A DNA stretch of 64,000 bases from Microbispora corallina (GTDB taxonomy: Bacteria > Actinomycetota > Actinomycetes > Streptosporangiales > Streptosporangiaceae): positions 1-64,000 of the forward strand of contig NZ_BOOC01000017.1 in the NCBI RefSeq assembly GCF_016863035.1, written 5' to 3'. The notes beneath the pieces are model-generated. The model did no database searches. It had not been told where the DNA came from and worked only from the letters and a program-made list of their open reading frames with translations. Shown piece after piece: positions 18,498-26,347 of the stretch. Numbering within the stretch: the stretch's first letter is position 1; every line of letters begins with the position of its first letter. The translations under genes were made by a program, and so were the position numbers.

Positions 18498-19280
18498 ATG
18501 GACGAGGTGTTCAAGGCGCTGGCCGACGCCAGCCGCCGCCGCCTGCTCGACAGCCTGAACGCCCGCAACGGCCAGAGCCTGCGGGAGCTGTGCGCCGGGC
18601 TCGACATGGCCCGGCAGTCGGTCAGCAAGCACCTGGCCGTGCTGGAGGCCGCCACCCTCGTGACCACGGTCTGGCGGGGCCGGGAGAAGCTCCACTACCT
18701 GAACCCCGTGCCCATCAACGCCATCGCCGACCGCTGGATGAGCCGGTACGACCGCGAGCGGGCGGGCGCGCTCGCCGACCTGAAGACCGCATTGGAGCTG
18801 GAGCCCATGGGCGACCCGGAGTTCGTCTACACGATCTACATCAAGACGACGCCGGAGCGGCTGTGGCAGGCGCTCGTCGACCCCGCCTTCACCCGGCGCT
18901 ACTGGGGGATCGGCTTCACCTCCGACTGGCGGCCCGGGTCGCCCATGACCTGGGAGAAGGACGGCGTCACCGTCGCCGACCCCGAGCAGGTGGTCGTCGC
19001 GGCCGAGCCCGGCCGGCGGCTGTCGTACACCTGGCACACGCTCACCCCGGAGTTCGCCACGGCGGTGGGGCTGGACGAGGAGACGGCCGCGCGGCTGCGG
19101 GGGGAGCGGCGCTCGACCGTGACGTTCGAGATCGAGCCCGCGGGGGAGGCGGTCCGGCTGACCGTGGTCCACGGCGGCTTCGAGCCGGGCGGCGAGATCC
19201 GCGGGATGGTGGGCCAGGGCTGGCCCGCCGTGCTGTCGAGCCTGAAGTCGCTGCTGGAGACCGGGGACCCCCTCCCTTGA
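18498..19280 (+). CDS. ArsR-type HTH fused to SRPBCC (AHSA1) domain
   Basis: A 260-residue fusion. Residues 1-100 are an ArsR winged helix (VFKALADASRRRLLDSLNAR, MARQSVSKHLAVLEAATLV, GREKLHYLNPVPI). Residues about 108-255 are an AHSA1/START-like domain (FVYTIYIKTTPERLWQALVD, ending GWPAVLSSLKSLLETG). In such fusions the START-like domain is thought to bind the ligand that controls DNA binding. No metal-binding cysteines typical of metalloregulatory ArsR are seen. It stands alone, 22 bp from a convergent TetR gene. Confidence 0.87.
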   Translation: MDEVFKALADASRRRLLDSLNARNGQSLRELCAGLDMARQSVSKHLAVLEAATLVTTVWRGREKLHYLNPVPINAIADRWMSRYDRERAGALADLKTALELEPMGDPEFVYTIYIKTTPERLWQALVDPAFTRRYWGIGFTSDWRPGSPMTWEKDGVTVADPEQVVVAAEPGRRLSYTWHTLTPEFATAVGLDEETAARLRGERRSTVTFEIEPAGEAVRLTVVHGGFEPGGEIRGMVGQGWPAVLSSLKSLLETGDPLP

Positions 19281-19302
19281 GAGGCCGCTGGCTGGGCCGC
19301 CG

Positions 19303-19875
19303 TCAGGCCAGGAGCGTCCCGAAGACCAGCGAGAAGAACGCGTCGAAGGCCTCGCCGGAGCGGTCGGCGCGCGCCCTGACGAGCGTCCCCTCCCACGCGC
19401 TGAGCACGAAGACGGCCGTCGCCTCGGGGTCGAGGCCGGGCCGGAGGCCTCCGGCGCTCCGAGCCTCGTCGAGCACCCCCGTGATCAGGGCGGACCACCG
19501 CGCGAACCCCTCCCGCACGGCCGTCCGCAGCGTCTCGCTGTGGTCGGTGATCTCGGCGCCGAAGTTGCCGAGCATGCAGCCCCGGGCGAAGCCGTGCCGT
19601 ACGGTCTCGTCGCGGAGGAACTCGAAGTGGGCGCGCAGGCGGGCCAGCGGTTCGACGCTCCGGTCGGTCAGGTCCCGCATGCGCACGGTCTCGCCGTAGC
19701 GGTCGAGCGCCACGACGGCGAGCGCCTCCTTGCTGGGGAAGTGGTTGTAGAACGACCCCTTCGGGACGCCGGCCGCGTCGGTGATGTCCTTCACGCCGGC
19801 GGCGTTGTAGCCCCGCGCGTGGAACTGCTCGAACGCGGCCTCGACGATCTCCTTGCGCATGCCGACCCTGGCCAT
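19303..19875 (-). CDS. TetR/AcrR-family transcriptional regulator
   Basis: A 190-residue repressor. The DNA-binding helices are at residues 6-52 (EIVEAAFEQFHARGYNAAGV, DAAGVPKGSFYNHFPSKEAL). The C-terminal domain contains RGCMLGNFGAEITDH, typical of the AcuR/YxaF-like C-terminal group. Three starts are possible (TTG 19911, ATG 19875, ATG 19860); 19875 gives the usual N-terminal length. The neighbour 70 bp downstream on the same strand is an ABC exporter with its own MarR regulator, so the target of this TetR is unclear. Confidence 0.85.
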   Translation of the reverse strand: MARVGMRKEIVEAAFEQFHARGYNAAGVKDITDAAGVPKGSFYNHFPSKEALAVVALDRYGETVRMRDLTDRSVEPLARLRAHFEFLRDETVRHGFARGCMLGNFGAEITDHSETLRTAVREGFARWSALITGVLDEARSAGGLRPGLDPEATAVFVLSAWEGTLVRARADRSGEAFDAFFSLVFGTLLA

Positions 19876-19945
19876 GCGATCAATATGTCCGGTCGTCTCG
19901 CCTGACGTCAAACCGCCGTACGTCCACCGTGCGTCCGCCCGGCGG

Positions 19946-20770
19946 TCATCCGCGGGCGAGGCGGGGGAGCAGCGCGGAGGCGATCGCGATCATCGCGGCG
20001 GCCGTGACGAGCAGCACCCCGAAATCGAGCGCGAGCCGGGCGTCGGTGCCGGCCAGCAGCCCCCGCAGCGCCTCGACCTCGTAGCTCAACGGGTTGACGT
20101 GGTTGACGACCTGCAGCCAGCCGGGCATGAGCTGCACCGGGTAGAGCGCGTTGGACGCGAAGAACAACGGCATGGTGATCGCCTGGCCGATGCCCATGAG
20201 ACGGTCGCGCGACAGCACGAGCCCGGCGATCGTGATCGACAGGCAGCAGAAGAACACCGAGCCCAGCACGAGGGCGAGGGCCACGCCGAGCAGCTTCAGC
20301 GGGTTGGCCGTGATGTGCACGCCGAGCACCAGCGCGAGCAGGAGCACGACGACGGCCTGCGCCAGCGCCCGGACCCCGGCGGCGAACGCCTTGGCCCCGA
20401 CCAGCGCGACCCGGGGCGTCGGCGTGACCAGCAGCTTGGCCAGCACCCCGGCGTCCCGCTCCCAGATGATCTGGATGCCGTAGAAGATGGCGATGAACAG
20501 CGCCGACTGCGCGAGGATGCCGGGGGCGAGGAAGTCCAGGTAGGGCGTCGAGCCCGTGGGGATCGCCCGGATCCGGGTGAAGACCTGGCCGAACACGAGC
20601 AGCCACAGGGCCGGCTGGATCGCCCGGGTGACCAGCTCGGTGCGGTCGTGGCGCAGCTTCTGCAGCTCCACCAGGCACATCGTGCCGGTGCGCGAGAGCG
20701 CCGTGCGGACCAGGCCGGGCGACCCGGCCTCAGCCGACACGGCGGGCGGTGCGACGGGCGGCGCGGACAT
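19946..20770 (-). CDS. ABC-2 type exporter permease (DrrB-like)
   Basis: A 274-residue permease with about six hydrophobic helices (ALWLLVFGQVFTRI, ILAQSALFIAIFYGIQII, VVLLLALVLGVHI, FFCCLSITIAGLVL, final VLLVTAAAMIAIASALL) and the DrrB-like motif MPLFFASNALYPVQLMPGWL before NHVNPLSY. It pairs with the ATPase encoded upstream, overlapping that gene by 41 bp; GAGGGATCC before the ATG supports this start. Transported compound unknown, probably an antibiotic or lipid. Confidence 0.9.
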   Translation of the reverse strand: MSAPPVAPPAVSAEAGSPGLVRTALSRTGTMCLVELQKLRHDRTELVTRAIQPALWLLVFGQVFTRIRAIPTGSTPYLDFLAPGILAQSALFIAIFYGIQIIWERDAGVLAKLLVTPTPRVALVGAKAFAAGVRALAQAVVVLLLALVLGVHITANPLKLLGVALALVLGSVFFCCLSITIAGLVLSRDRLMGIGQAITMPLFFASNALYPVQLMPGWLQVVNHVNPLSYEVEALRGLLAGTDARLALDFGVLLVTAAAMIAIASALLPRLARG

Positions 20771-21536
20771 CGCGGATCCCTCCGTTCTCTGTCTCGGGGG
20801 CGAGCGCGTCCCCCGTGTGGTGGCGGAACACGTCGTCGAGGGTGGCGCCGGGGCCGAGCGCGCCCTTCAGCGCGGCGGGGGAGCCGACGGCCCTGACCCG
20901 GCCGCGGTGCATGAGCGCGACGCGCTCGCAGTGCTCGTCGGCCTCCTGCATCGCGTGGGTCGTGACGAGCACGGTCATGCCCGTCTCGGCCCGGACGGCC
21001 TCGATCCGGTCCCACACGCCCTCGCGGGCCACCGGGTCGAGGCCCACCGTCGGCTCGTCGAGGATCAGCAACCGTGGGGCGCTGACCAGGGCCTGGGCGA
21101 GCTCCAGCCGGCGCAGCATGCCCCCGGAGTAGGTCTTCGCCTGCCGGTCGGCCACGTCGGCGAGGCTCACGGCGTCGAGGGCGGCGGCCACCTGCTCGGC
21201 CCGCGCGCGGCGGGGCAGGTCGTAGAGCCGGGCGAACAGCGCGACGTTCTCCCTGCCCGTCAGCGTGCCGTCGGCCGACAGCTGCTGGGGGACGTACCCG
21301 ATCAGGCGGCGCACGGCCGTCCTGTCGCGGGCGACGTCCCGGCCCAGCACCTCGATCGTGTCCGGCGGGGCGGGCAGCAGCGTGGTGATCATTCTGATGG
21401 TGGTGGTCTTGCCGGCGCCGTTCGGCCCGAGCAGGCCGAACACCTCGCCGGGTTCGATCAGCAGGTCGAGCCCGTCGACTGCGACGGTCGCGCCGAAGGC
21501 GTGCCGCAGTCCCGTGCACCGTACGGCGGGGGTCAC
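20730..21536 (-). CDS. ABC exporter ATPase (DrrA-like)
   Basis: A 268-residue ATPase with Walker A (GLLGPNGAGKTTTIRM), Q-loop in YVPQQLSAD, signature TYSGGMLRRLELAQAL, Walker B LLILDEPTVGLDP and VTTHAMQEADEHCERV, followed by the DrrA-type C-terminal GALGPGATLDDVFRHHTG. The GTG at 21536 overlaps the stop of the upstream MarR gene (GTGA) and has GGAGGA before it, so marR-ATPase-permease form one transcription unit. Confidence 0.92.
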   Translation of the reverse strand: MTPAVRCTGLRHAFGATVAVDGLDLLIEPGEVFGLLGPNGAGKTTTIRMITTLLPAPPDTIEVLGRDVARDRTAVRRLIGYVPQQLSADGTLTGRENVALFARLYDLPRRARAEQVAAALDAVSLADVADRQAKTYSGGMLRRLELAQALVSAPRLLILDEPTVGLDPVAREGVWDRIEAVRAETGMTVLVTTHAMQEADEHCERVALMHRGRVRAVGSPAALKGALGPGATLDDVFRHHTGDALAPETENGGIRDVRAARRTARRVG

Positions 21537-21997
21537 TGGTCCTCCTCCTCCTCGGCCAATTCGGAAAGCAGGTGCCGCAGGGCGGGGAGCGCGGCGCCGA
21601 TGGCGGCGAGCTCCCCCGGGGGCAGCCGGTCGAGGGCGTCGCCGACGAGCATCCGGCGAGACTCCCGCCACCGGGCCATGCGCGCGACCGCGGCGTCGGT
21701 GACGAAGAGCCGGGCCGCCCGGCGATCAGCGGGATCGACCTCCCGGCGCAGCAACCCGGCGTCGGCCAGCTGGTTCACCAGCGTGCTCACCGAGTTGCCG
21801 GCCAGGTGGAGCCCGCGGGCGGCGGCGGCGACGCCGATCCCCGGTTCGGCCGCGACGATCTGGAGCAGCTCCACGTGCGCGCCGCGCAGCCGGGGGCCGG
21901 GCAGCTGCTCGCGCAACCGGCGGCGGGTGACCCGCCGTAAACCGGTGAGGACGGTCATCAGCTCCTCGGCCGTGGCCTGAGCAGGGGCGGCACTCAT
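21533..21997 (-). CDS. MarR-family regulator of the ABC exporter
   Basis: A 154-residue winged-helix regulator. The recognition region is LHLAGNSVSTLVNQLADAGL and the wing VDPADRRAARLFVTDAAVAR; the C-terminus is a coiled, acidic tail (ELAEEEEDQ). As first gene of a three-gene operon with an ABC exporter it most likely represses its own operon and is relieved by the export substrate. The candidate -10 TATATT lies only eight bases upstream of the ATG, implying a leaderless or nearly leaderless mRNA. Confidence 0.88.
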   Translation of the reverse strand: MSAAPAQATAEELMTVLTGLRRVTRRRLREQLPGPRLRGAHVELLQIVAAEPGIGVAAAARGLHLAGNSVSTLVNQLADAGLLRREVDPADRRAARLFVTDAAVARMARWRESRRMLVGDALDRLPPGELAAIGAALPALRHLLSELAEEEEDQ

Positions 21998-22003
21998 GGG
22001 ACC

Positions 22004-22020
22004 AATATAGCTCTTATTGA
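22004..22020. promoter_or_regulatory. Candidate MarR operator CAATA-N7-TATTG
   Basis: A 5-bp inverted repeat overlaps the TATATT -10 candidate (22005-22010, minus strand) of the marR-exporter operon, six bases from its start codon. Binding here would autorepress the operon. Confidence 0.5.
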
Positions 22021-22080
22021 GAGGTATTTGACCCGGGGGTCCCCGGCGGCCCTCGGGGGCGTCCCGCCTACCGTGAGGGA

Positions 22081-22995
22081 GTGGGGGAGATCCTCGTCGG
22101 CACCGCGTCGTGGACGGACCGGACGCTGCTGCGGTCGGGCTGGTACCCGCCCGACGTCACCACGCCCGAGGAGCGGCTGCGCTACTACGCCGGCCGCTTC
22201 CCCGTCGTGGAGGTCGACGCCACCTACTACGCCCTGCCCGCCGAGGGGACGGCCCGCCTGTGGGCCGAGCGGACGCCGCCGGGATTCGTCTTCGACGTCA
22301 AGGCGTTCTCCCTGCTCACCGGCCATCCGACCCGCCCGCGCGCGCTCCCCGCCGACCTGCGCGCGTCCCTGGGGGAGGGCGGGGGGAACCTGTACGTCCA
22401 CGACCTCGACCCGGCCCTGGTGGAGCAGGTGTGGGAGCGCTTCGTCTCGGCGCTGCTGCCGCTGCGGGAGGCGGGCAGGTTCGGCGCCGTGCTGTTCCAG
22501 TTCCCCCGCTGGTTCCCGATCGGCGGGCGCGCCAAGCGCTACATCCTGGAGTGCGGGCGCCGGTGCGCTCCGCTGCCGATCTCGGTGGAGTTCCGCAACC
22601 GCACATGGATGACCGAGGAGAACCGGGCCGAGACGCTCGACTTCCTCCGCTCGTACGCCATCCCGTACGTGTGCGTCGACATGCCGCAGGGCCACCCGTG
22701 CTCGATCCCGCCGGTCGTGGCGGCCACGGCGGACCTGGAGATCGTCCGGTTCCACGGGCGCAGCGACAAGTGGACGAGCCACGACATCCACGAGCGCTTC
22801 GGCTACCTCTACTCGCCGGAGGAGCTGGAGGAGTGGGCTCCCCGGCTGTGCGAGCTGGGCCGGGAGGCGTCCACCACGCACGTGCTGATGAACAACTGCT
22901 ACCGCGACCACGCGCAGACGAACGCCCGCCAGCTCGCGGGCATCCTCGCCGCGATGCGGGACTGCGCCGTCCGCCCCGCCCCCGCCTCCGGATGA
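22081..22995 (+). CDS. DUF72 family protein
   Basis: A 304-residue TIM-barrel-like DUF72 protein. Hallmarks are EILVGTASWTDRTLLRSGWY at the start, YYAGRFPVVEVDATYYALP, FVFDVKAFSLLTGH, LFQFPRWF, ISVEFRNRTWM, and C-terminal HVLMNNCYRDHAQTNARQL. The function of DUF72 is not established. TACCGT followed by six bases and the GTG start suggests a leaderless transcript. It is divergent from the MarR operon. Confidence 0.9.
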   Translation: MGEILVGTASWTDRTLLRSGWYPPDVTTPEERLRYYAGRFPVVEVDATYYALPAEGTARLWAERTPPGFVFDVKAFSLLTGHPTRPRALPADLRASLGEGGGNLYVHDLDPALVEQVWERFVSALLPLREAGRFGAVLFQFPRWFPIGGRAKRYILECGRRCAPLPISVEFRNRTWMTEENRAETLDFLRSYAIPYVCVDMPQGHPCSIPPVVAATADLEIVRFHGRSDKWTSHDIHERFGYLYSPEELEEWAPRLCELGREASTTHVLMNNCYRDHAQTNARQLAGILAAMRDCAVRPAPASG

Positions 22996-23035
22996 GCGCG
23001 GCCGCCGGCCGAGCCGGGGTGGCGCGCGGGGACGG

Positions 23036-24253
23036 TCAGAGCTGGCCGAGCCGTCCGCGCAGGTGCCGGGCCTGCGGGTCGCTCATGCCGGCGTCGAGCG
23101 CTCGTCCGTAGGCGGCGCGGGCCTCCTCCGCCCGGCCGAGGCGGTGCAGCAGCTCCGCACGGGTGGCGTGCCACCAGGGGTAGGCGTCGAGCCCGGGGAT
23201 CTCGTCCACGAGGGCGAGGCCGGCCGCCGGGCCGTCGCGCTCGCCCACGGCGACCGCCCGGTTGAGCCGGACGACCGGGGTGTCCTGCACGGTGAGCAGC
23301 ACGTCGTACCAGGACACGATCGCGTCCCAGGCGGTCTCGGCGTACGACGGGGCGAGCGCGTGGCAGGCGGCGATGGCGGCCTGGACGGCGTAGGGGTCGG
23401 GCCGCCCGGGGCTGCGCCGCAGGGCCGCTCCCGCGAGCCCGACCCCCTCCTTGATCGCCTCCGGGTTCCACCGCTCCCGGTCCTGGTCGGCCAGCAGCAC
23501 CGGCCGTCCCTCTCCGTCGAGGCGGGCCTCGCGCCGGGAGTCGTGCAGCAGCATCAGCGCGAGCAGGCCGAGCACGGTCGGCTCGTCCGGCATCAGCTCG
23601 GCCAGCAGCCGGGCCAGGCGGACGGCCTCGCGCGTCAGGGCGACCCTGACCAGATCGGCGCCCGCTCCCGCCGCGTACCCCTCGTTGAAGATGAGGTAGA
23701 CGGTGGCCGCGACGCCGGACAGCCGGGCGGGCAGCTCCTCGGCGGCCGGCACCCGGTACGGGATCCGCGCCTGCGCGATCTTCTGCTTGGCCCGGGTGAG
23801 CCGCTTGGCCATGGTCGCCTCGGGCACCAGGAGTGCCCGGGCGACCTCGGCCGTGGACAGCCCGCCGAGAGTGCGCAGGGCGAGCGCGACCTGCGCCTCC
23901 AGGTTGAGCGCCGGATGGCAGCAGGTGAAGACGAGCCGGAGCAGGTCGTCGCGGACGACCTCGGGCGGCTCGGGGGCGGGGTCGATCCAGGTCATCGCCT
24001 CCGCCTCCTTGCCCGCCCGCCGGTTCTCCCGCCGGATCAGGTCGACGGCCCGGTTCTTCGCCGTGACCACGAGCCAGGCGCGCGGGTTGTCCGGCACGCC
24101 GTCGCGCGGCCACGTCTCCAGCGCCCGGACGACGGCGTCCTGCACCGCGTCCTGGGCCAGGTCGATGCCGCCGGTGACGCGGACCAGCGTGGCGAGCACG
24201 CGAGTGCCCTCCTCGCGCACCAGCCGCGCCACCGCGTCACCGGCCCCGGGCAT
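23036..24253 (-). CDS. ECF42-type sigma factor with C-terminal TPR-like region
   Basis: A 405-residue ECF sigma factor. Sigma region 2 lies in the first ~80 residues (VTGGIDLAQDAVQDAVVRAL, NPRAWLVVTAKNRAVDLIRR). Region 4 is at about 115-170 (LALRTLGGLSTAEVARALLV, MAKRLTRAKQKIAQA). The long C-terminal helical DUF6596/TPR-like part starts at LSGVAATVYLIFNEGY. This is the ECF42 architecture, in which the tail replaces an anti-sigma factor. The partner DGPF gene is immediately upstream, nine bases apart, as described for ECF42 loci. Confidence 0.93.
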   Translation of the reverse strand: MPGAGDAVARLVREEGTRVLATLVRVTGGIDLAQDAVQDAVVRALETWPRDGVPDNPRAWLVVTAKNRAVDLIRRENRRAGKEAEAMTWIDPAPEPPEVVRDDLLRLVFTCCHPALNLEAQVALALRTLGGLSTAEVARALLVPEATMAKRLTRAKQKIAQARIPYRVPAAEELPARLSGVAATVYLIFNEGYAAGAGADLVRVALTREAVRLARLLAELMPDEPTVLGLLALMLLHDSRREARLDGEGRPVLLADQDRERWNPEAIKEGVGLAGAALRRSPGRPDPYAVQAAIAACHALAPSYAETAWDAIVSWYDVLLTVQDTPVVRLNRAVAVGERDGPAAGLALVDEIPGLDAYPWWHATRAELLHRLGRAEEARAAYGRALDAGMSDPQARHLRGRLGQL

Positions 24254-24262
24254 CTCCGTGCG

Positions 24263-24607
24263 TCAGAACTGGATGACCGGGCGGACCTCGACGGCCCCGT
24301 TCCAGGCCGCCGGGATCTTCGCCGCGACCGCCACGGCCTCGTCGAGGTCGGCGCACTCCAGGACGTAGTAGCCGGTGAGCGCCTCCTTCGTCTCGGCGTA
24401 CGGGCCGTCGCTGGTGATGGCGTCGCCGCCCTTGCCGCCCTGGACGCGGACGGTGGTGGCGGTGGCCGTGGGGTAGAGGGCGTGGCCGCCCTTGATGACG
24501 GCCTCGGCCGCCTCGCCGAACTCCTGGTACTCCTTCATCTCCTGGCCGTACTCGGGGCGCGTCCAGTCGACGTCGGGCGTGTAGGTGAAAGCGATATAGG
24601 TCGGCAT
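24263..24607 (-). CDS. DGPF/YCII-domain protein linked to ECF42
   Basis: A 114-residue ferredoxin-like YCII/DGPF protein. The name motif appears as SDGPYAETKEALTGYYVLE, followed by DEAVAVAAKIPAAWNGAVEV. DGPF proteins are the usual regulon partner of ECF42 sigma factors and may be their targets or signals; enzymatic activity is not proven. It is the first gene of the two-gene unit with the sigma factor downstream. Confidence 0.9.
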   Translation of the reverse strand: MPTYIAFTYTPDVDWTRPEYGQEMKEYQEFGEAAEAVIKGGHALYPTATATTVRVQGGKGGDAITSDGPYAETKEALTGYYVLECADLDEAVAVAAKIPAAWNGAVEVRPVIQF

Positions 24608-24740
24608 CGGTGCTCCTTGCGTGCCCGGGCGGGTCTCCGTCGCCCGCCTTCCCTAGGTGGACGAACGGCCCTCGCCCGTTCTGGACACTCTAGGCCGACC
24701 GATTTCCCGCGACCTTGCATACGACCGGAAGAGCGGCCCG

Positions 24741-25916
24741 TCAGCCGGGGTTGTTCGCGTGGGTGAGCGTCTCCCAGGCCGTGAACAGCAGGTTGGTCCC
24801 GGCGGGGCGCTGCTGCTCGGTGAGCTTCTGGGTGTTGGTCATCGCGATCCCCATGCGGTTGTGCAGCGCGTTGAAGCCCACCTCGGTGACCGGGCCCAGG
24901 CCGAGCGTGAGCGAGCCGCCGCACAGCCAGGACGGCACGGCCGTCCCGAGCTGGTACTTGGACTGGAACCCGAGCGCCTGGCGGAGCCGTTCCGAGACCT
25001 CGGGGTAGAGGTCCTGGCCCTGGATGCGGGTGGTCTCCGCGACGTGGGAGATGGCCGAGATGCCGTACCCGGTGTGGGTGAAGTCCCGGCACGTCTCCTG
25101 GGTCAGGCCGTCGACGAACGTCGTCTGCCCCTGCCAGTACTTCACGATCTTGTCCCGGGTGTCGAGCCCGCTGCCGGGGGTCGTCTTCGGCAGCGCGCCG
25201 TCGGAGGCGATGTAGATGTAGGCCGGCACCCGGGCGCGGAACTTCGCGATGGCCTTGTCGTAGCTCGTCCGGTCCTCCAGGAAGACGGAGATGCCGACGG
25301 CGGCCTCCATCATGCTGAGCTCCCAGTTGCCGTTGCTGTTCGAGCCGTTGATCACCTTCGGCAGGTACACGGTGCGCAGCATGGTGGCGAACCGGTTGAC
25401 GTTCGGCCAGCTGGAGTAGGTGTAGCGGATGATCTCGGCGGCCCGCGGCCAGACCGACCCGGCCCACCCGGTCTGCAGCGGGGCGTTGCTGTTGGTGTGG
25501 TCCGTGATCACGGCCGACCAGGCGTCCATGATCTGGATGGCCTTCGTGGCGTACCGGCTGTCGCGGGTGACGTACCAGGCCAGGGCGAGCGTGTAGGCGG
25601 CCAGCGCGTCCTGCCGCTCGTCCGTGCATCCGTAGTTGGGGTTGGAGTAGCTGCCGCACTCGACCACGGCCCGCGGCTTGGGCGTGCGCGACAGCGAGGC
25701 GAGCGAGCTGGCCATCATCTGGTCGTAGGCGGCCTTCCACGGCTGGGCGCCCGCGTTGACCTTGCTCCGGACGAAGTCGAGCTGGGCCCGGCCGACCAGC
25801 ACTCCCGGATGGGTGAACGCGGCCGGGGCGGCGGATGCCGGGGCGGCCGGCGACGCGGTGACGGAGAGGGCCGCGACGAGCGCGGCCGCGCCTATGGAGA
25901 GGGCGGAACGGCGCAT
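24741..25916 (-). CDS. Secreted alginate-lyase-superfamily polysaccharide lyase (PL38-like)
   Basis: A 391-residue secreted protein. Residues 1-32 are a signal peptide ending ASA. The remainder is an (alpha/alpha) toroid of the Alginate_lyase Pfam type: HPGVLVGRAQLDFVRSKVNA, VVECGSYSNPNYGCTDERQD, AYTLALAWYVTRD, NSNGNWELSMMEAAVGISVF, TCRDFTHTGYGISAISHVAE. Related enzymes (PL38 and neighbours) cleave glucuronan or alginate-like polyuronates by beta-elimination. The candidate catalytic Asn/His/Tyr lie in the NGNWE and RDFTHTGYG motifs. AGGAG precedes the ATG at seven bases. A 17-bp perfect palindrome lies 124 bp upstream and probably controls it. Confidence 0.8.
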   Translation of the reverse strand: MRRSALSIGAAALVAALSVTASPAAPASAAPAAFTHPGVLVGRAQLDFVRSKVNAGAQPWKAAYDQMMASSLASLSRTPKPRAVVECGSYSNPNYGCTDERQDALAAYTLALAWYVTRDSRYATKAIQIMDAWSAVITDHTNSNAPLQTGWAGSVWPRAAEIIRYTYSSWPNVNRFATMLRTVYLPKVINGSNSNGNWELSMMEAAVGISVFLEDRTSYDKAIAKFRARVPAYIYIASDGALPKTTPGSGLDTRDKIVKYWQGQTTFVDGLTQETCRDFTHTGYGISAISHVAETTRIQGQDLYPEVSERLRQALGFQSKYQLGTAVPSWLCGGSLTLGLGPVTEVGFNALHNRMGIAMTNTQKLTEQQRPAGTNLLFTAWETLTHANNPG

Positions 25917-26347
25917 GGGGGGTGCTCCTGTTTCGGCTCTGTGGGCGGCGAGGAGGGGGTGACCCGACGGGTGCGCCGGGGGAGGGGGGCCGCCTTGACC
26001 GCTCATCCCAGGGCATCCGCACCCCGCCCGTCAAGACTTTTAGGAAACTTTCCTAACATTCAGTCCGGGTGGGTCCGGGCGCCCGTCCCGGGGGAAATGC
26101 GAGGCGCCGTTCATTCGCGAAATGCGCGCAGTGCGCGCCGAAAAAGCGTCGTGAACGCATTCGAGGCCCCGGGTTCGGAATGCCGTGGTTCGCGGGATCC
26201 CTGGTTTATCGCTTTTCCATCCCTGTACCTTGGTTTACCGTTCCATAAATCTACTGCCAGGGGCTATGTCGAACCGGCCGGTATTCTCGGCACGCATCAC
26301 CGTATGGGTGATGGCCCGAATTCTACGCATCTGTTAGGGGATGGAAT
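25917..26347. other. Divergent promoter region between lyase and secreted protein
   Basis: A 431-bp region without a gene. It contains the palindrome at 26040-26056. Around 26200-26340 it becomes clearly AT-richer (for example GTTTACCGTTCCATAAATC), typical of promoter DNA for the plus-strand gene. Confidence 0.5.
26040..26056. promoter_or_regulatory. Perfect 17-bp palindrome TTAGGAAACTTTCCTAA
   Basis: A perfect AT-rich inverted repeat in a GC-rich background, 124 bp upstream of the polysaccharide lyase. The form resembles operators of sugar-responsive ROK or LacI-type repressors upstream of carbohydrate genes; the regulator is not in the window. No second copy was seen in this window. Confidence 0.7.
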
